From an uncultured Pseudomonadota bacterium (lineage in GTDB: Bacteria; Bdellovibrionota_B; Oligoflexia; Oligoflexales; CAIYRB01): a DNA stretch of 64,000 nucleotides. The stretch spans positions 1-64,000 of the forward strand of contig CAIYRB010000084.1 of the NCBI GenBank assembly GCA_903928445.1, written 5' to 3'. Positions 54,209 through 63,346 of this stretch are shown here, piece after piece (position 1 is the first letter of the stretch; each line of letters starts with the position of its first letter). The notes under the pieces are model-generated. The model was given only the letters and a program-made list of their open reading frames with translations. It was not told the DNA's origin and did no database searches. The translations under genes and the position numbers were made by a program.

Positions 54209-56218
54209 TTAGTCTAATGAATCCGCAACCAACTCCGCTATGTCTTTTACTTGGACCCCGGCAGCACCTTGCGCCTTGACGCCATCGGTCAGCATCGTCA
54301 TGCAGAATGGGCATGCGGTTGCGACGGTTTTAGCCCCCGTAGCAATCGCTTCTTTGGCACGGTTCTCATTGATTCGGCTGCCGATCTTTTCCTCGAGCCA
54401 CATGCGTCCGCCGCCGGCGCCGCAGCAGAAGCCGGTTTCTCGACTCCGAGGCATTTCCGTCAGCTTGACCTTTGGTAGAGCGGCCAGGGTTGCCCGCGGC
54501 TCTTCGTAGACCTCATTGTGACGCCCCAAGTAACAGGAGTCGTGGTACGTGACCTCGGACACCTCTGCTGGCACGACATCTGGCTTGATCTTCCCATTCT
54601 TGGTGAGTTCCGCAATCATTTCACTATGATGCACCACCTCAAGGTCGAGACCGAAGTCCGGGTACTCGTTTTTCAGGGTATTGAAACAGTGCGGGCAGCC
54701 GGTAACGACTTTTTTAACATTGTAGCGCTTGAAGGTCTCGACGTTGCCTTCGATCTGAGCTCTAGCTAAGTACTCATTGCCGAGGCGGCGGGCGGTATCG
54801 CCGTTGCAGGACTCTTCGGTGCCAAGAATGGAGAAGTTAACGCCAGCAGTCTGCATGATCTTTACCATCGAGCGCGACACCTTCTTGTAGCGCTCGTCAA
54901 ACGAGCCGGCGCAGCCCACCCAGAACAAATAATCGACATCAGGCTTTTCCGCCATGGTGGTGACGTTAAGGCCTTTGGCCCAGTCGGCGCGGGTCGAGGG
55001 ATCCATGGCCCACGGCGCACCATTGGTCTCCAGACTCTTAAAGGTATTGCCTAGTTCTTCTGGAAAAGCCCCCTCGGTCAGTGTCAGGTAGCGGCGCATC
55101 CCAACAATCGAGGGAATATGTTCGATGTACAGAGGACATGCCTCCATACAAGCACCGCAGGTCGTGCACGACCAAAGTTCATCTGGTGTAACAATGGCGT
55201 TTTCCGCTCCAATCAGCGTCCGGCGCTGGTCTTCGGGCAAGGAAGCATCATGTACAGCAGCTTTCAGGTGCTTCATGATCATACGTGGGTCGAGCGGTTT
55301 ACCAGTGGCGGTGGCAGGACACTGTTCCGTGCAGCGACCACACTCAACGCAGGTTATGCCGTCAAGCAGCTGCTTGGTGGCAAAGTCCTGTACCTTGCCG
55401 ATGCCGAAGGATTCAGCATTTTCATCAAACTCCATCGCTTTTAAACGGCCGCGTGCCTTTAGGCTGCGCAGAAACATATTGGGCCAGACCCAGATAAAGT
55501 GCTGGTGCTTCGAGTAAGGGATAAAGGTCGTGAAAGAGAAAAGAACCAAGCAATGAGCCCACCACAGCGTCTTGCTAAAGATCGTCCAGCCAACGCTGGT
55601 GTCAATGCCGAAGAGCAGACCAACGCCGCCAGCAATCGCACGGGAGAACACCAGCGGCGCCGCTGGCAAGCCGGTATCTCCTTCGATAAAGGTCTTGGCC
55701 CCCATGTACAGATGAGCTGTGAGTACTAGGGCCAGGATAAAGCCGAGCACCCAGTAAGCATCAATCTTGGAGGTTTTCTCCAACTGCGAAAGACGCCAGG
55801 GCTTGAACAACAAGCGCCGGGTGAAGGCCCAGACAATGGCTATCACGACGACAAAATTACCGAGGTCTTGCATCAGCAAAAAGGCATGGTAGAAACTGCC
55901 GGTGCCAAGCACCACCTGGTACGAAAAGGTGTCGAAGATCCCGTGGATCAGCGTCTCCCCAGTACCGACAGTGACGGCGAGAAAGCCATAGAAAATCATG
56001 TAATGCATGATCGCCGGCCAAAGGTCCTTAAGCATTTTTGGCTGCAGGATTCCGCCTTTGAGCATACCCAAAAGCCGTTCCACTGGGCGATCGGTGCGGA
56101 CATCGTCAGCGCCGACACCGATTTGGATGGTCCGCCAGATCTTCGACAAGTTAAAGGCCGTAAAGCCAAAGGTTCCTAACGCAAGGACGGCAAACACGAT
56201 GCTTGCAATGATCGTCAC
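54209..56218 (-). CDS. membrane (Fe-S)-binding oxidoreductase with CCG domains (EtfD/HdrD-like)
   Basis: About 669 residues from GTG 56218 (AGGAG upstream). Residues 1-240 hold six or so TM helices resembling a nitrate-reductase-gamma/HdrE-type heme b module. Then two 4Fe-4S motifs, [12 protein letters not shown] and [12 protein letters not shown], and two CCG domains ([12 protein letters not shown] ... [18 protein letters not shown] ... [12 protein letters not shown] ... CPFC). Proteins of this type pass electrons from ETF or other flavoproteins to menaquinone, or act as heterodisulfide-reductase-like enzymes. No etfAB genes lie nearby. Likely co-transcribed with the M16 pair. Confidence 0.85.
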   Translation of the reverse strand: MTIIASIVFAVLALGTFGFTAFNLSKIWRTIQIGVGADDVRTDRPVERLLGMLKGGILQPKMLKDLWPAIMHYMIFYGFLAVTVGTGETLIHGIFDTFSYQVVLGTGSFYHAFLLMQDLGNFVVVIAIVWAFTRRLLFKPWRLSQLEKTSKIDAYWVLGFILALVLTAHLYMGAKTFIEGDTGLPAAPLVFSRAIAGGVGLLFGIDTSVGWTIFSKTLWWAHCLVLFSFTTFIPYSKHQHFIWVWPNMFLRSLKARGRLKAMEFDENAESFGIGKVQDFATKQLLDGITCVECGRCTEQCPATATGKPLDPRMIMKHLKAAVHDASLPEDQRRTLIGAENAIVTPDELWSCTTCGACMEACPLYIEHIPSIVGMRRYLTLTEGAFPEELGNTFKSLETNGAPWAMDPSTRADWAKGLNVTTMAEKPDVDYLFWVGCAGSFDERYKKVSRSMVKIMQTAGVNFSILGTEESCNGDTARRLGNEYLARAQIEGNVETFKRYNVKKVVTGCPHCFNTLKNEYPDFGLDLEVVHHSEMIAELTKNGKIKPDVVPAEVSEVTYHDSCYLGRHNEVYEEPRATLAALPKVKLTEMPRSRETGFCCGAGGGRMWLEEKIGSRINENRAKEAIATGAKTVATACPFCMTMLTDGVKAQGAAGVQVKDIAELVADSLD

Positions 56219-56475
56219 GGGCAACTCCTAGTAGCGGGCATCCTGAGCTAAAAGCGTGGTCAAACCGCACGTTAGCACGATAGCTAAGTGAGTTGCATGG
56301 GTTAATCTCGACGAAATGGCTGTAGGCAGGGGTGAGCGACGTGCCAACAGCGTCGACCCTGCTCTCAGCAAGGACGTATAAGGTCCTAAGATAATGGCCT
56401 ATTCAATTAGGTAGTATTGGCCAATGGATACAGACTTCCTTTGACAAAAGAGCGAGAGCATAGCACGTTGGAGCT

Positions 56476-57432
56476 ATGAACGGTGACAACCTTAGCGTTA
56501 AGACGATGACCCAACTTACAGGCCTCAATGAGCACACGCTCAGGGCGTGGGAACGACGTTATGGAGCGGTGCGGCCTAAGCGCGGCGACAACGGACGGCG
56601 GGTCTATTCGCGTCATGATGTAGAACGCTTGAGAACGATGACGACTTTGGTCGAACGGGGCTTCTCGATCGGTCGCATTGCCACACTCGGTGATGTCGAG
56701 CTTGCTGAGCTGCTTGCCGATAATCTTTCTTTTGATCAACCGGCTAGTAAAGTCACCTTACCCGCAGCGCTAGGCGCTGGAGGACCAAGAATTGCCGAGT
56801 TTAGCCGCCAAATCCAAGGCGCCTTGAGCCGACACGACTTAGCGTCCATCCATGCCGAGTTGCAGGCGGCACGCAACCTTCTAGGCGCGCGAAGTTTCGC
56901 CATCGAATTAATCGCGCCGTTGATGCAGCAAGTCCGCGCCCAAAGCGCCACCGGCCTGGTCAGCATCGGCCAGATGCATGGTCTTACGTCGATCGTCAAA
57001 GCACATTTGGCGTCAATCACCCTCAGCATGGTGCCTGCCTCTCAGGGCGATTATCCGCGTGGAATGGCGTTTGTGATGGCGACCATGGTGGGTAACCATC
57101 ACGAGATCGGCATCATGATCGCTGGTGTCGTAGCCGCAACACATGGCGCCATGGTCTACTATTTAGGGCCAAATATTCCGGCTGCAGCATTAGCCGAAGC
57201 CGCCATCGCCTTTAAAGCCGACCAGGTGCTAATCGGTTGTACGGCATTTGCCGAAGGGGATTTGCAACCAGGAGAGCTTGATTACCTTAAAGAGCTCGAT
57301 CACCTATTACCGCCTAGCTGTGCACTTTGGCTAGGAAGCACGGTTGCCCCGTTGTTTCAGTCGTCGCGGCAACGGCGATCCATCAAGCGCTTGGCAACGC
57401 TGGAGGACTTCGATCTGGCGCTTGGTCACTGA
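56476..57432 (+). CDS. MerR-type regulator with cobalamin-binding domain (CarH/LitR-like)
   Basis: 318 residues. Residues 5-75: MerR HTH (MTQLTGLNEHTLRAWERRYGAVRPKRGDNGRRVYSRHDVERL). Residues 100-200: helical B12-binding cap (GLVSIGQMHGLTS). Residues 195-300: Rossmann B12 domain with NHHEIG in place of D/E-x-H-x-x-G and AATHGAMVYYLGPNIP. This is the CarA/CarH/LitR design, repressors released by light or B12 state. The Trp and Glu that contact adenosylcobalamin in CarH are not evident (Met precedes the His), so light response is doubtful. No carotenoid genes are near. Confidence 0.8.
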   Translation: MNGDNLSVKTMTQLTGLNEHTLRAWERRYGAVRPKRGDNGRRVYSRHDVERLRTMTTLVERGFSIGRIATLGDVELAELLADNLSFDQPASKVTLPAALGAGGPRIAEFSRQIQGALSRHDLASIHAELQAARNLLGARSFAIELIAPLMQQVRAQSATGLVSIGQMHGLTSIVKAHLASITLSMVPASQGDYPRGMAFVMATMVGNHHEIGIMIAGVVAATHGAMVYYLGPNIPAAALAEAAIAFKADQVLIGCTAFAEGDLQPGELDYLKELDHLLPPSCALWLGSTVAPLFQSSRQRRSIKRLATLEDFDLALGH

Positions 57433-57457
57433 GGCCGGTTGCTTACAAGCGTTGCTG

Positions 57458-57799
57458 TCACCTGGGAGGGCGGGGATGGCGCAGCTGATGCAGATACCGC
57501 AAGCTTTGCCGGGCCTTGTATAGCATCGCGTGGGTCTCGTACTCAATGCGGGCTTGGTGGGCAGCAAAGGTCATGTCGCTGAGCTCTTGAACGAAGTCGG
57601 TATAGCGCTGGTCGATCAAGGCCTGACGATCGGCCGCAGCCGGGGCTAAACCACGCCGTCGGTGATCGAGTTTGATTTCAAGATAACGAGTCGGCAGCAA
57701 CGCCTGCAGCCTTTTAGCGATCTGGCGCCGATTAAGAGCGTCGGCGCCGCAACGGGCGATCAGGCGTGGTAAGTGCTCACTGGCGATGTCGCGCTGCAT
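57458..57799 (-). CDS. hypothetical protein, 113 aa
   Basis: Helical and very basic (HLPRLIARCGADALNRRQIAKRLQALLPTRYLEIKLDHRRRG; HAMLYKARQSLRYLHQLRHPRPPR). No signal or TM, no family recognised. It follows the DUF4175-like gene by 23 bp on the same strand. Convergent with the MerR gene (25 bp). The SD is weak. It may be real because of operon position, but coding evidence is moderate. Confidence 0.5.
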   Translation of the reverse strand: MQRDIASEHLPRLIARCGADALNRRQIAKRLQALLPTRYLEIKLDHRRRGLAPAAADRQALIDQRYTDFVQELSDMTFAAHQARIEYETHAMLYKARQSLRYLHQLRHPRPPR

Positions 57800-57822
57800 G
57801 TCAGACCCACAATAAAGATCGT

Positions 57823-60267
57823 CTAGCGTATCACGCGGCGCAGGTAGGTCTCCAGTAGAGTTCGATTTTCCTCATCATAACTGGAGGATTGCACCTCATC
57901 AAGGATGTCCTCGCGGTAGCGCCGGTCGACCTGGTATTCGCGCTTGATCTCAACATCACCACCTACTACCGACTGGCCGTAGTAATTGTCACCCGTAACG
58001 CGGCGCCGGCGACCCCGGCTGCGCCTTTTTTGCTGGGACTGTTGCGCGGCGCTGTCGGCTTGCCGAAGCAGGCGCCCGGCGAGGTCGGCGGCAGACTCAG
58101 CTGTGACATAGTCCTCGCTGTTACCCGACTCGACCGCCGCCTCCATGGCTTTGGCCGCTGCTTGGATCCGCGCCGCAGCGTTTTGCGACAGACCGCGCAT
58201 CTGCCCTTCGAGGTGGCGAGTGTCCTTGATATTGGTGTTTTGCTTCAACTTGGTCGTGGGCCATTGCCCTGCCAGCTGGTCCTTGGGCCGTTGATCCGCC
58301 CTGTCCAGCTCGGCAGAGATCTCCCCCTGACGCTTTTGCAGCTCCTTCAAGGTATCACGAGCTGAAGCTAATCCCTGCTGGCGCTGCTGATCCTCCTCTT
58401 CGCGCGCCTTGTCCTCGGCCGCTTCGAGGTCAGAGATCCAGGCACGATACTGCACTACAGCCTTAGCCAGGGTCGTCAACTGCGCCTCTTGGTTGCTTGC
58501 TGCTTTGCCCTTTTCCACCTCTAGTGCCCCGATTCTCTCGATTTGTTCATGGAACGGTCGGCGCTGCACCTGCGTCCAGCCCGCAGGGCGCGCGTCAGCC
58601 TTGAGTCGTGCGACTCGCTTGGTCCAGCGTTCATGGCGGACATTGAGGAAGTTTATCATGCGCTGGGTGACGATATTCAATGGTGCCGGGCGCCTGCTTT
58701 GGTCTTGCTCCAACAGCCGCGAAAGGGCGCGTGCCGCGACAAAGAAGTCGCGGTCGCGTTCCCTGTCATCGAGCACTTCGTGTTCAAACAGAAAGTCATT
58801 GAGTGCCTGGCTAAGCTCGTGTAAGGCCTCATCGCGCACACCAGTCGTCAGGTCACCCGCCTGACTGGCAAAGTTCCGTATCTGCATCCGGTCCAAACCA
58901 TCGAAGAACGGCGACGCGTCTGATTGCTCAGCGGCTTTAACCGCAAGGTCGGCGGCGGCTTGAGGCAAGCGAGGCACATTGTCGGCGATGGCTGTATCAA
59001 GGAAGGGCTTCACCTCGCGCAGTGTCTGCAGCGACTGCCGATAGCGACCATAGGCACTAGCCGTGGTGAGGTGCAGGGGAGCGCTGACGCCAGTAAGCGG
59101 CGTCGGCACAGCGCGATCGACGGCCTCCGCCGTGATCTCCACCTCAGCAAGGTCGTTCTCGACGTAGGCCTCGAGCATCAGTCGGTAGTCCGTCACCAGC
59201 TCCGGCTTGTTTTCGGCCATGACGTTGGCAACCAATTCCTTGGAGACTTTCTGATCTGATTTGATGATCAAGCGCACCGTCTGCAACGAGTTTTCAGCAT
59301 GGACCTCAATGTGCAGTGGCAGCGGTTGATCATCTGGCCAGACCCCACCAGGTGGTGCCGTGGTCGACAGGCTGACTTTGGGGATAGGCAGCTGACGCAC
59401 TTTTAAACGCGCGAGCATCGCGTCACCTAGCTGGGGGATGAACAAATCGACGTCTTCCGTGACGGCAAACGAAATCTCATGCAGTCGGACCGCCTCGTCA
59501 TCCCCTTGTGGCCCATCAGCTGCCACGGGCGACATCTGAAAGCTTTGAAAGATCGAAGACGAGTGGTCGCCGGGATCCTTCCTGCGACGAAGCTCGACGA
59601 CTGGGACGCCGCTGCGTATTGCGGCGCCGTTGACCCTGACAGCAATCAAGTTCTGGGCGAGAAGCTCCACTTCCAGTGGCCTTTTACCACTAAGCGCCAA
59701 GGGTTTAGCTTGGGTCCCGTCGCTGCCTCCTTGAATGACCTCAAGTGTGGCGCCGCGGTTGAGTTGAGCGACCGCCTTGGACACCTCGTTAAAGGCGTGC
59801 TTAAGGGACGGCGCCGCGCTTGGAAAAGCCGCCGCACACAGCAGACAGGGCAGCACAAGCGTGCTGGCAAAACCAAGCACACGGCCACGCTCAAAGTCTT
59901 TTTGCGCCTGGATATGGCCCTGGGCTACCGCACTCCAACCCTGGCTCAAATCGGCCTGCGGATCAACGGACGTCAGGGACTCGGCAACGTCACCGCCATG
60001 CTCCATCTCAAAAGCGAGGGCTAGATCACTTGGGCTGATGTGATGTGGTGGTCGCTGGCCCCGTCCTAGTAAGGCCCCAAGCAAAATCGTCATGGCACCG
60101 AGGCCAAGCTGCCAAGCCTGGTCCTCGGGCTGGACCAAGGACCAGGCTGCAGTCGCCAACAGCCCCAAAATCACTACGCGCAGTCCGTGCAAGCACGAGG
60201 TGGTGTTGGCCGCCGCACTAATGATGCGATTAAGGCGATCGACGGTGGATTGAAGAGAAGTGGTCAT
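57823..60267 (-). CDS. DUF4175-like membrane protein with coiled-coil region
   Basis: About 814 residues if the start is ATG 60267; the frame remains open further upstream but would overlap the hydrolase gene. Three or so TM segments lie in the first 140 residues (LRVVILGLLATAAWSLV, LGLGAMTILLGALLG, FASTLVLPCLLCAAAF). A periplasmic beta-rich part follows, then long charged helices with coiled-coil character (AAEDKAREEEDQQRQQGLASARDTLKELQKRQGEISAELDRADQRP) and Gln/Arg-rich tail. This is the layout of DUF4175 proteins. It may interact with the upstream alpha/beta hydrolase, 25 bp away. Confidence 0.75.
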   Translation of the reverse strand: MTTSLQSTVDRLNRIISAAANTTSCLHGLRVVILGLLATAAWSLVQPEDQAWQLGLGAMTILLGALLGRGQRPPHHISPSDLALAFEMEHGGDVAESLTSVDPQADLSQGWSAVAQGHIQAQKDFERGRVLGFASTLVLPCLLCAAAFPSAAPSLKHAFNEVSKAVAQLNRGATLEVIQGGSDGTQAKPLALSGKRPLEVELLAQNLIAVRVNGAAIRSGVPVVELRRRKDPGDHSSSIFQSFQMSPVAADGPQGDDEAVRLHEISFAVTEDVDLFIPQLGDAMLARLKVRQLPIPKVSLSTTAPPGGVWPDDQPLPLHIEVHAENSLQTVRLIIKSDQKVSKELVANVMAENKPELVTDYRLMLEAYVENDLAEVEITAEAVDRAVPTPLTGVSAPLHLTTASAYGRYRQSLQTLREVKPFLDTAIADNVPRLPQAAADLAVKAAEQSDASPFFDGLDRMQIRNFASQAGDLTTGVRDEALHELSQALNDFLFEHEVLDDRERDRDFFVAARALSRLLEQDQSRRPAPLNIVTQRMINFLNVRHERWTKRVARLKADARPAGWTQVQRRPFHEQIERIGALEVEKGKAASNQEAQLTTLAKAVVQYRAWISDLEAAEDKAREEEDQQRQQGLASARDTLKELQKRQGEISAELDRADQRPKDQLAGQWPTTKLKQNTNIKDTRHLEGQMRGLSQNAAARIQAAAKAMEAAVESGNSEDYVTAESAADLAGRLLRQADSAAQQSQQKRRSRGRRRRVTGDNYYGQSVVGGDVEIKREYQVDRRYREDILDEVQSSSYDEENRTLLETYLRRVIR

Positions 60268-60292
60268 AAACTTGGTTTTATCACAGGTGGCG

Positions 60293-61288
60293 TCAGGTTG
60301 GTGCGTTTTGATCCGCACGAGCTGCCTGTGGTCGGGGTCCGACCTGCCCCTCTTTGAGAGCCAACCAGCTAATAATCTTCTCCACCGCCTGAGTGCAGGC
60401 GGCCTCCTCACCGGTAAACACCCGGTGCGTGGTGTCGCTAAGCGACACGACTTCAAGATTCACCTCCTGATGCACCGCAGCTAGCTTTCTTAGATGCTGA
60501 AAGGTACAGACGCTGTCTTGCTCCGGGCAAAGAACCAAGGCGGTGCCACGATAGTCGACAAAGCGCGCCTCGGCGCCCTTGATGGCGGTCAGTAGCTCCT
60601 GAGTAAAAATGGCGGTCAGTCCAGGAAAGCGCGGCAGGCCGAAGGGGTCAGGAAGCAGTCCCAACTTTAGCCCACGCTTTTCTCGCGCCAATTTGGGTTT
60701 TAACAGGAGCGGAATGCGCGCCATGGGAAAGACGTCGGCTAAGAACTTGATCATCATGCGCCGAACCAAACTCACCGGGGTCGCTAGCTCAAAGCACGGC
60801 GCGCTTAGCACTGCTGCCTTGCAGAAGGACGGGTAGGCTTTGCTGAAGTCCATCGCAATGAGTGCTCCGACCCCATGCCCAACGACGACCGGCGCCTTGC
60901 CTCCTTCCTCAAAGCGAACCCAGGCCGCAACCTGTAGTAGGTCCTTCACAAGGGCCGCAAAATTTGGCGCATGCCCGAGCTGCCGACCAGACCTGCCGTG
61001 GCCGCGCAGGTCAAACAGGTAGACCGAATAGCCCGCATCCAGCAGCCCATGAGCCGCGGCCAGATAGAAGTCCGCATGCTCACTGATATCATGCACTAGG
61101 ATCATCGGTGGTCGTGTTGACACCAGGTGCCGCAAGACTTTGACATATAAAAGCGTCCCGACATGATCGACGGGCACCGAGGTGATGATCTCCTCGGTGC
61201 CAGGCATAACCATCGGGGATGTAAAAGGATTAGGCGGCGCTTCCGAAGCCACCTGTGTGGTTTCCGACGACGCCAGTGCTTCGCTCAT
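60293..61288 (-). CDS. alpha/beta-hydrolase-fold protein lacking the nucleophile Ser
   Basis: 331 residues. The fold is seen in PMILVHDISEHADFY, GYSVYLFDLRGHGRSG, and the nucleophile elbow position VVVGHGVGALIAMDF (residues 137-141), where Gly139 replaces the expected Ser. Late motifs are ALVLCPEQDSVC (candidate Asp) and DTTHRVFTGEE (candidate His). The lipase/monoglyceride-lipase type is closest. Without Ser it could be a binding or scaffold protein, or another residue may act. AAGG eight bases before the ATG. Co-directional with the DUF4175-like gene. Confidence 0.8.
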   Translation of the reverse strand: MSEALASSETTQVASEAPPNPFTSPMVMPGTEEIITSVPVDHVGTLLYVKVLRHLVSTRPPMILVHDISEHADFYLAAAHGLLDAGYSVYLFDLRGHGRSGRQLGHAPNFAALVKDLLQVAAWVRFEEGGKAPVVVGHGVGALIAMDFSKAYPSFCKAAVLSAPCFELATPVSLVRRMMIKFLADVFPMARIPLLLKPKLAREKRGLKLGLLPDPFGLPRFPGLTAIFTQELLTAIKGAEARFVDYRGTALVLCPEQDSVCTFQHLRKLAAVHQEVNLEVVSLSDTTHRVFTGEEAACTQAVEKIISWLALKEGQVGPRPQAARADQNAPT

Positions 61289-61517
61289 CTGGGGTGCCTT
61301 GAGACAAAGATATCAGATAGTTACGATAGAATTGCGGTTCAAACCAGAGGATAGCTATTCATTGGTATTCCTACCCCAAGTATAGCTTGGGCCGGCCCGA
61401 CTGGCCAGAGTCATCGATTGGCAGGCGTTAAGCCAGGAGGTCCAGTACACAACAAACGCAGGAAAGTTGGACACCCTGGGCCCAGTTAGGCTACTGTCCA
61501 CGCTGTCATTGGATTTG

Positions 61518-61870
61518 GGGGGCGTCCTGGTTTCGACGGGTACGCTAGCTGAATTTGAGAGCATGCCGAGGGTGGTAACGTGACCTCGTTAACAATGCGT
61601 TACAACGCTTAGTCGGCAACGATTACGCACTCGCAGCTTAATTAAGCTGCCGTCGAACTAAAGGGTGTCGATACCTTTAGGGAGGCGCCATAACATCGAC
61701 TTGGTGTCCGGGCTTTCCATCTGTAGGCCTTGGCATGACGACAATCAGACTGCGACCAGTCAAGCCTGTCCGCTGGCTCGATCGGTAAGAGGAAAATTTA
61801 CGGAATAAGCATGTAGTCGCTCTTTTCATCTCGTATTCGGACGAGGGTTCGATTCCCTCCGCCTCCACCA
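61518..61870 (+). ncRNA. ssrA: transfer-messenger RNA (tmRNA)
   Basis: 353 nt, one-piece tmRNA. The 5' end GGGGGCG pairs with CGCCTCC before the encoded ACCA; the T arm is GAGGGTTCGATTCCCTC. The 5' half contains the near-universal GGTTTCGACGGG. The resume codon is at 61615 after TTAGTC; the reading frame GGC-AAC-GAT-TAC-GCA-CTC-GCA-GCT-TAA (61615-61641) gives tag (A)GNDYALAA, only eight encoded residues. A candidate -35 TTGGAC lies at 61468-61473. tmRNA rescues stalled ribosomes with SmpB. Its 3' end doubles as an attachment site. Confidence 0.97.
61847..61870 (+). repeat. left direct repeat (att site) within the tmRNA 3' end
   Basis: 24 bp covering the T loop, T-stem 3' strand, acceptor and CCA of ssrA. 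It is identical to 63347-63370. The flanking bases differ on both sides, so the match ends cleanly. Confidence 0.9.
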
Positions 61871-62070
61871 CCTCATCCTCCAGCTACGTCCGACCAACCA
61901 CATCGGAGCCAAAAGTGGGCGTTCGGTTTGTTGCCTGCTGGTCATTAGTGGTATTGCAAAGAGAAACCACTGTGCGAAGAGAAGGCTGGACCTACGAAGA
62001 CATAAATACTTTATCGTTTGCCATGATTGGTTACCTATAGCTTATCAGCAAGTAAGTCGAATAAGGCGTC

Positions 62071-62709
62071 TCAACCCTGCTTGACCGGCTTCAAGTCTTC
62101 AATGCGGTGCTGAGATTTGAACGCTGCCGCCAGCTTTGCAACATTCGGCTCCAGGCGCGCCTGTAAATCTACCAGGAGTCCACCACCCTCTGGCTGCTCA
62201 CGCTTGCCGCTCGTAAGGTTAATCCTGTGATAGTCTTCGGCGGAGCTAATGCCTAGCTTGGTCGCATACAGAAGTTTTAGCCGGACCTGCTTATCGGGAC
62301 TAAAGGCAAAGCCAGTTTTGCCAGTCTCGCATTTCGAATAGTAAGACACCGACTCCATCTCGATCTCGTCGATGACCTCCTGCTGGGTCAGGCCAAACAT
62401 CAGGCGGAGAAATTTAATCTCTTTAGGCGCTAGAATGCGCTCATTGACCACAAGGTTAGTTGCCAAGATATGTTCCACGAGCCCTTGAAAGCCGGGCAGG
62501 AAAAAAGCTGCCTTGCATTTCGGGCACGCGACGAAGGAGGCAGTGGGGAGAAGCACAGCCCCTAGGCCACTCAGGGGGAACGGCACATTGTTCTGCACCA
62601 AAAGACCCCATGTCCCGTCGCAGCTTGGATCCTGATGGTGATGAATAAAGTCCTCTTGCCGCACCTCGCCGGCCAAGGATACCGCGATTTTCTTATCACC
62701 AGATGTCAT
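62071..62709 (-). CDS. MqsA-like zinc-finger/HTH regulator
   Basis: 212 residues. A CPKC pair (Cys62, Cys65) and an earlier Cys30 could form a zinc site. Residues 92-135 (ILAPKEIKFLRLMFGLTQQEVIDEIEMESVSYYSKCETGK) match the HTH of MqsA/YgiT-type antitoxin-regulators, where LTxxEIRFLR-x-x-LGLSQ is typical. A C-terminal extension of about 75 residues is unrecognised. GGAGGTGC precedes the ATG. It overlaps the upstream gene by 14 bp, the order (partner first, HTH second) seen in mqsRA and higBA. It probably represses the operon and may neutralise the partner. Confidence 0.75.
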   Translation of the reverse strand: MTSGDKKIAVSLAGEVRQEDFIHHHQDPSCDGTWGLLVQNNVPFPLSGLGAVLLPTASFVACPKCKAAFFLPGFQGLVEHILATNLVVNERILAPKEIKFLRLMFGLTQQEVIDEIEMESVSYYSKCETGKTGFAFSPDKQVRLKLLYATKLGISSAEDYHRINLTSGKREQPEGGGLLVDLQARLEPNVAKLAAAFKSQHRIEDLKPVKQG

Positions 62710-63145
62710 GGGGCACCTCCGGAAGAGTCATGAGGTCCGCGGGCGAACTGCCGAGCGGGTGGATCGTCACCACCAGGTGTTTAGCTGATCCTTCTCGGAC
62801 CACAATGCGGACGCCGATATTTTGATGCTTCAACTCGCGAATGGGGTTGAAGAGTGTTTCGACCAGGTCTGCAAAACGACCGTCGAATACCGCCTCGATG
62901 GGTGGCGTGGTTCTGCAGTTCTGGCTGCGTAGAGTTCCGTTGATGATCAATGACGCCATCTTTTCTTGGTCAATGGCATTTCTGATGTCCTGACCTGCGG
63001 CCTGCGCCCGCCATGCTATGTGCCCAACGTCAACGTCCATCCGACTCTTGAACGACTTAGGGGACCTGCAGATATCGCGGACCTGGTTCACGAACTTTTC
63101 GAGGCGCCGGTCGTTCATAGACTGTGTAGTCCCTAGCTCACCCAC
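62696..63145 (-). CDS. unknown first gene of the ssrA mini-element operon
   Basis: 149 residues from GTG 63145 with AGGAGGG just upstream (ATG at MNDRRLEKF nine codons later is an alternative). It is soluble: a helical N-half (RRLEKFVNQVRDICRSPKSF) and a C-half with strands (TTPPIEAVFDGRFADLVETLF, IGVRIVVREGSAKHLVVTIHPL). The final RIVVRE ... HLVVTIHP pair recalls small RNase-toxin folds of DUF4258/RelE type, but the catalytic pattern is not evident. By position it is the candidate toxin or effector beside the MqsA-like gene. That role is inference. Confidence 0.7.
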   Translation of the reverse strand: MGELGTTQSMNDRRLEKFVNQVRDICRSPKSFKSRMDVDVGHIAWRAQAAGQDIRNAIDQEKMASLIINGTLRSQNCRTTPPIEAVFDGRFADLVETLFNPIRELKHQNIGVRIVVREGSAKHLVVTIHPLGSSPADLMTLPEVPHDIW

Positions 63146-63346
63146 TTAGCCCTCCTAATGCCGCAGCCTCCCCTATACAGAATTATAGCATCCACGACAA
63201 GCGCTAGCACTGAACGCTAATCGGCATTTTTGGGAGAAAACTTTAGGCCAGGGTGCCAAGCCTCCGCTTTATAGGGGCATATTTGGGGGTACAAACTTCC
63301 AAAAAATTTAAAATAAATATAGAATAATTAGTGCCTTAACAGTTGC

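Noticed and set aside
61591-61614. Longer tmRNA tag starting upstream of GGC at 61615
   Set aside because: The frame is open upstream, but the TTAGTC element directly before GGC corresponds to the resume-codon context in other tmRNAs.
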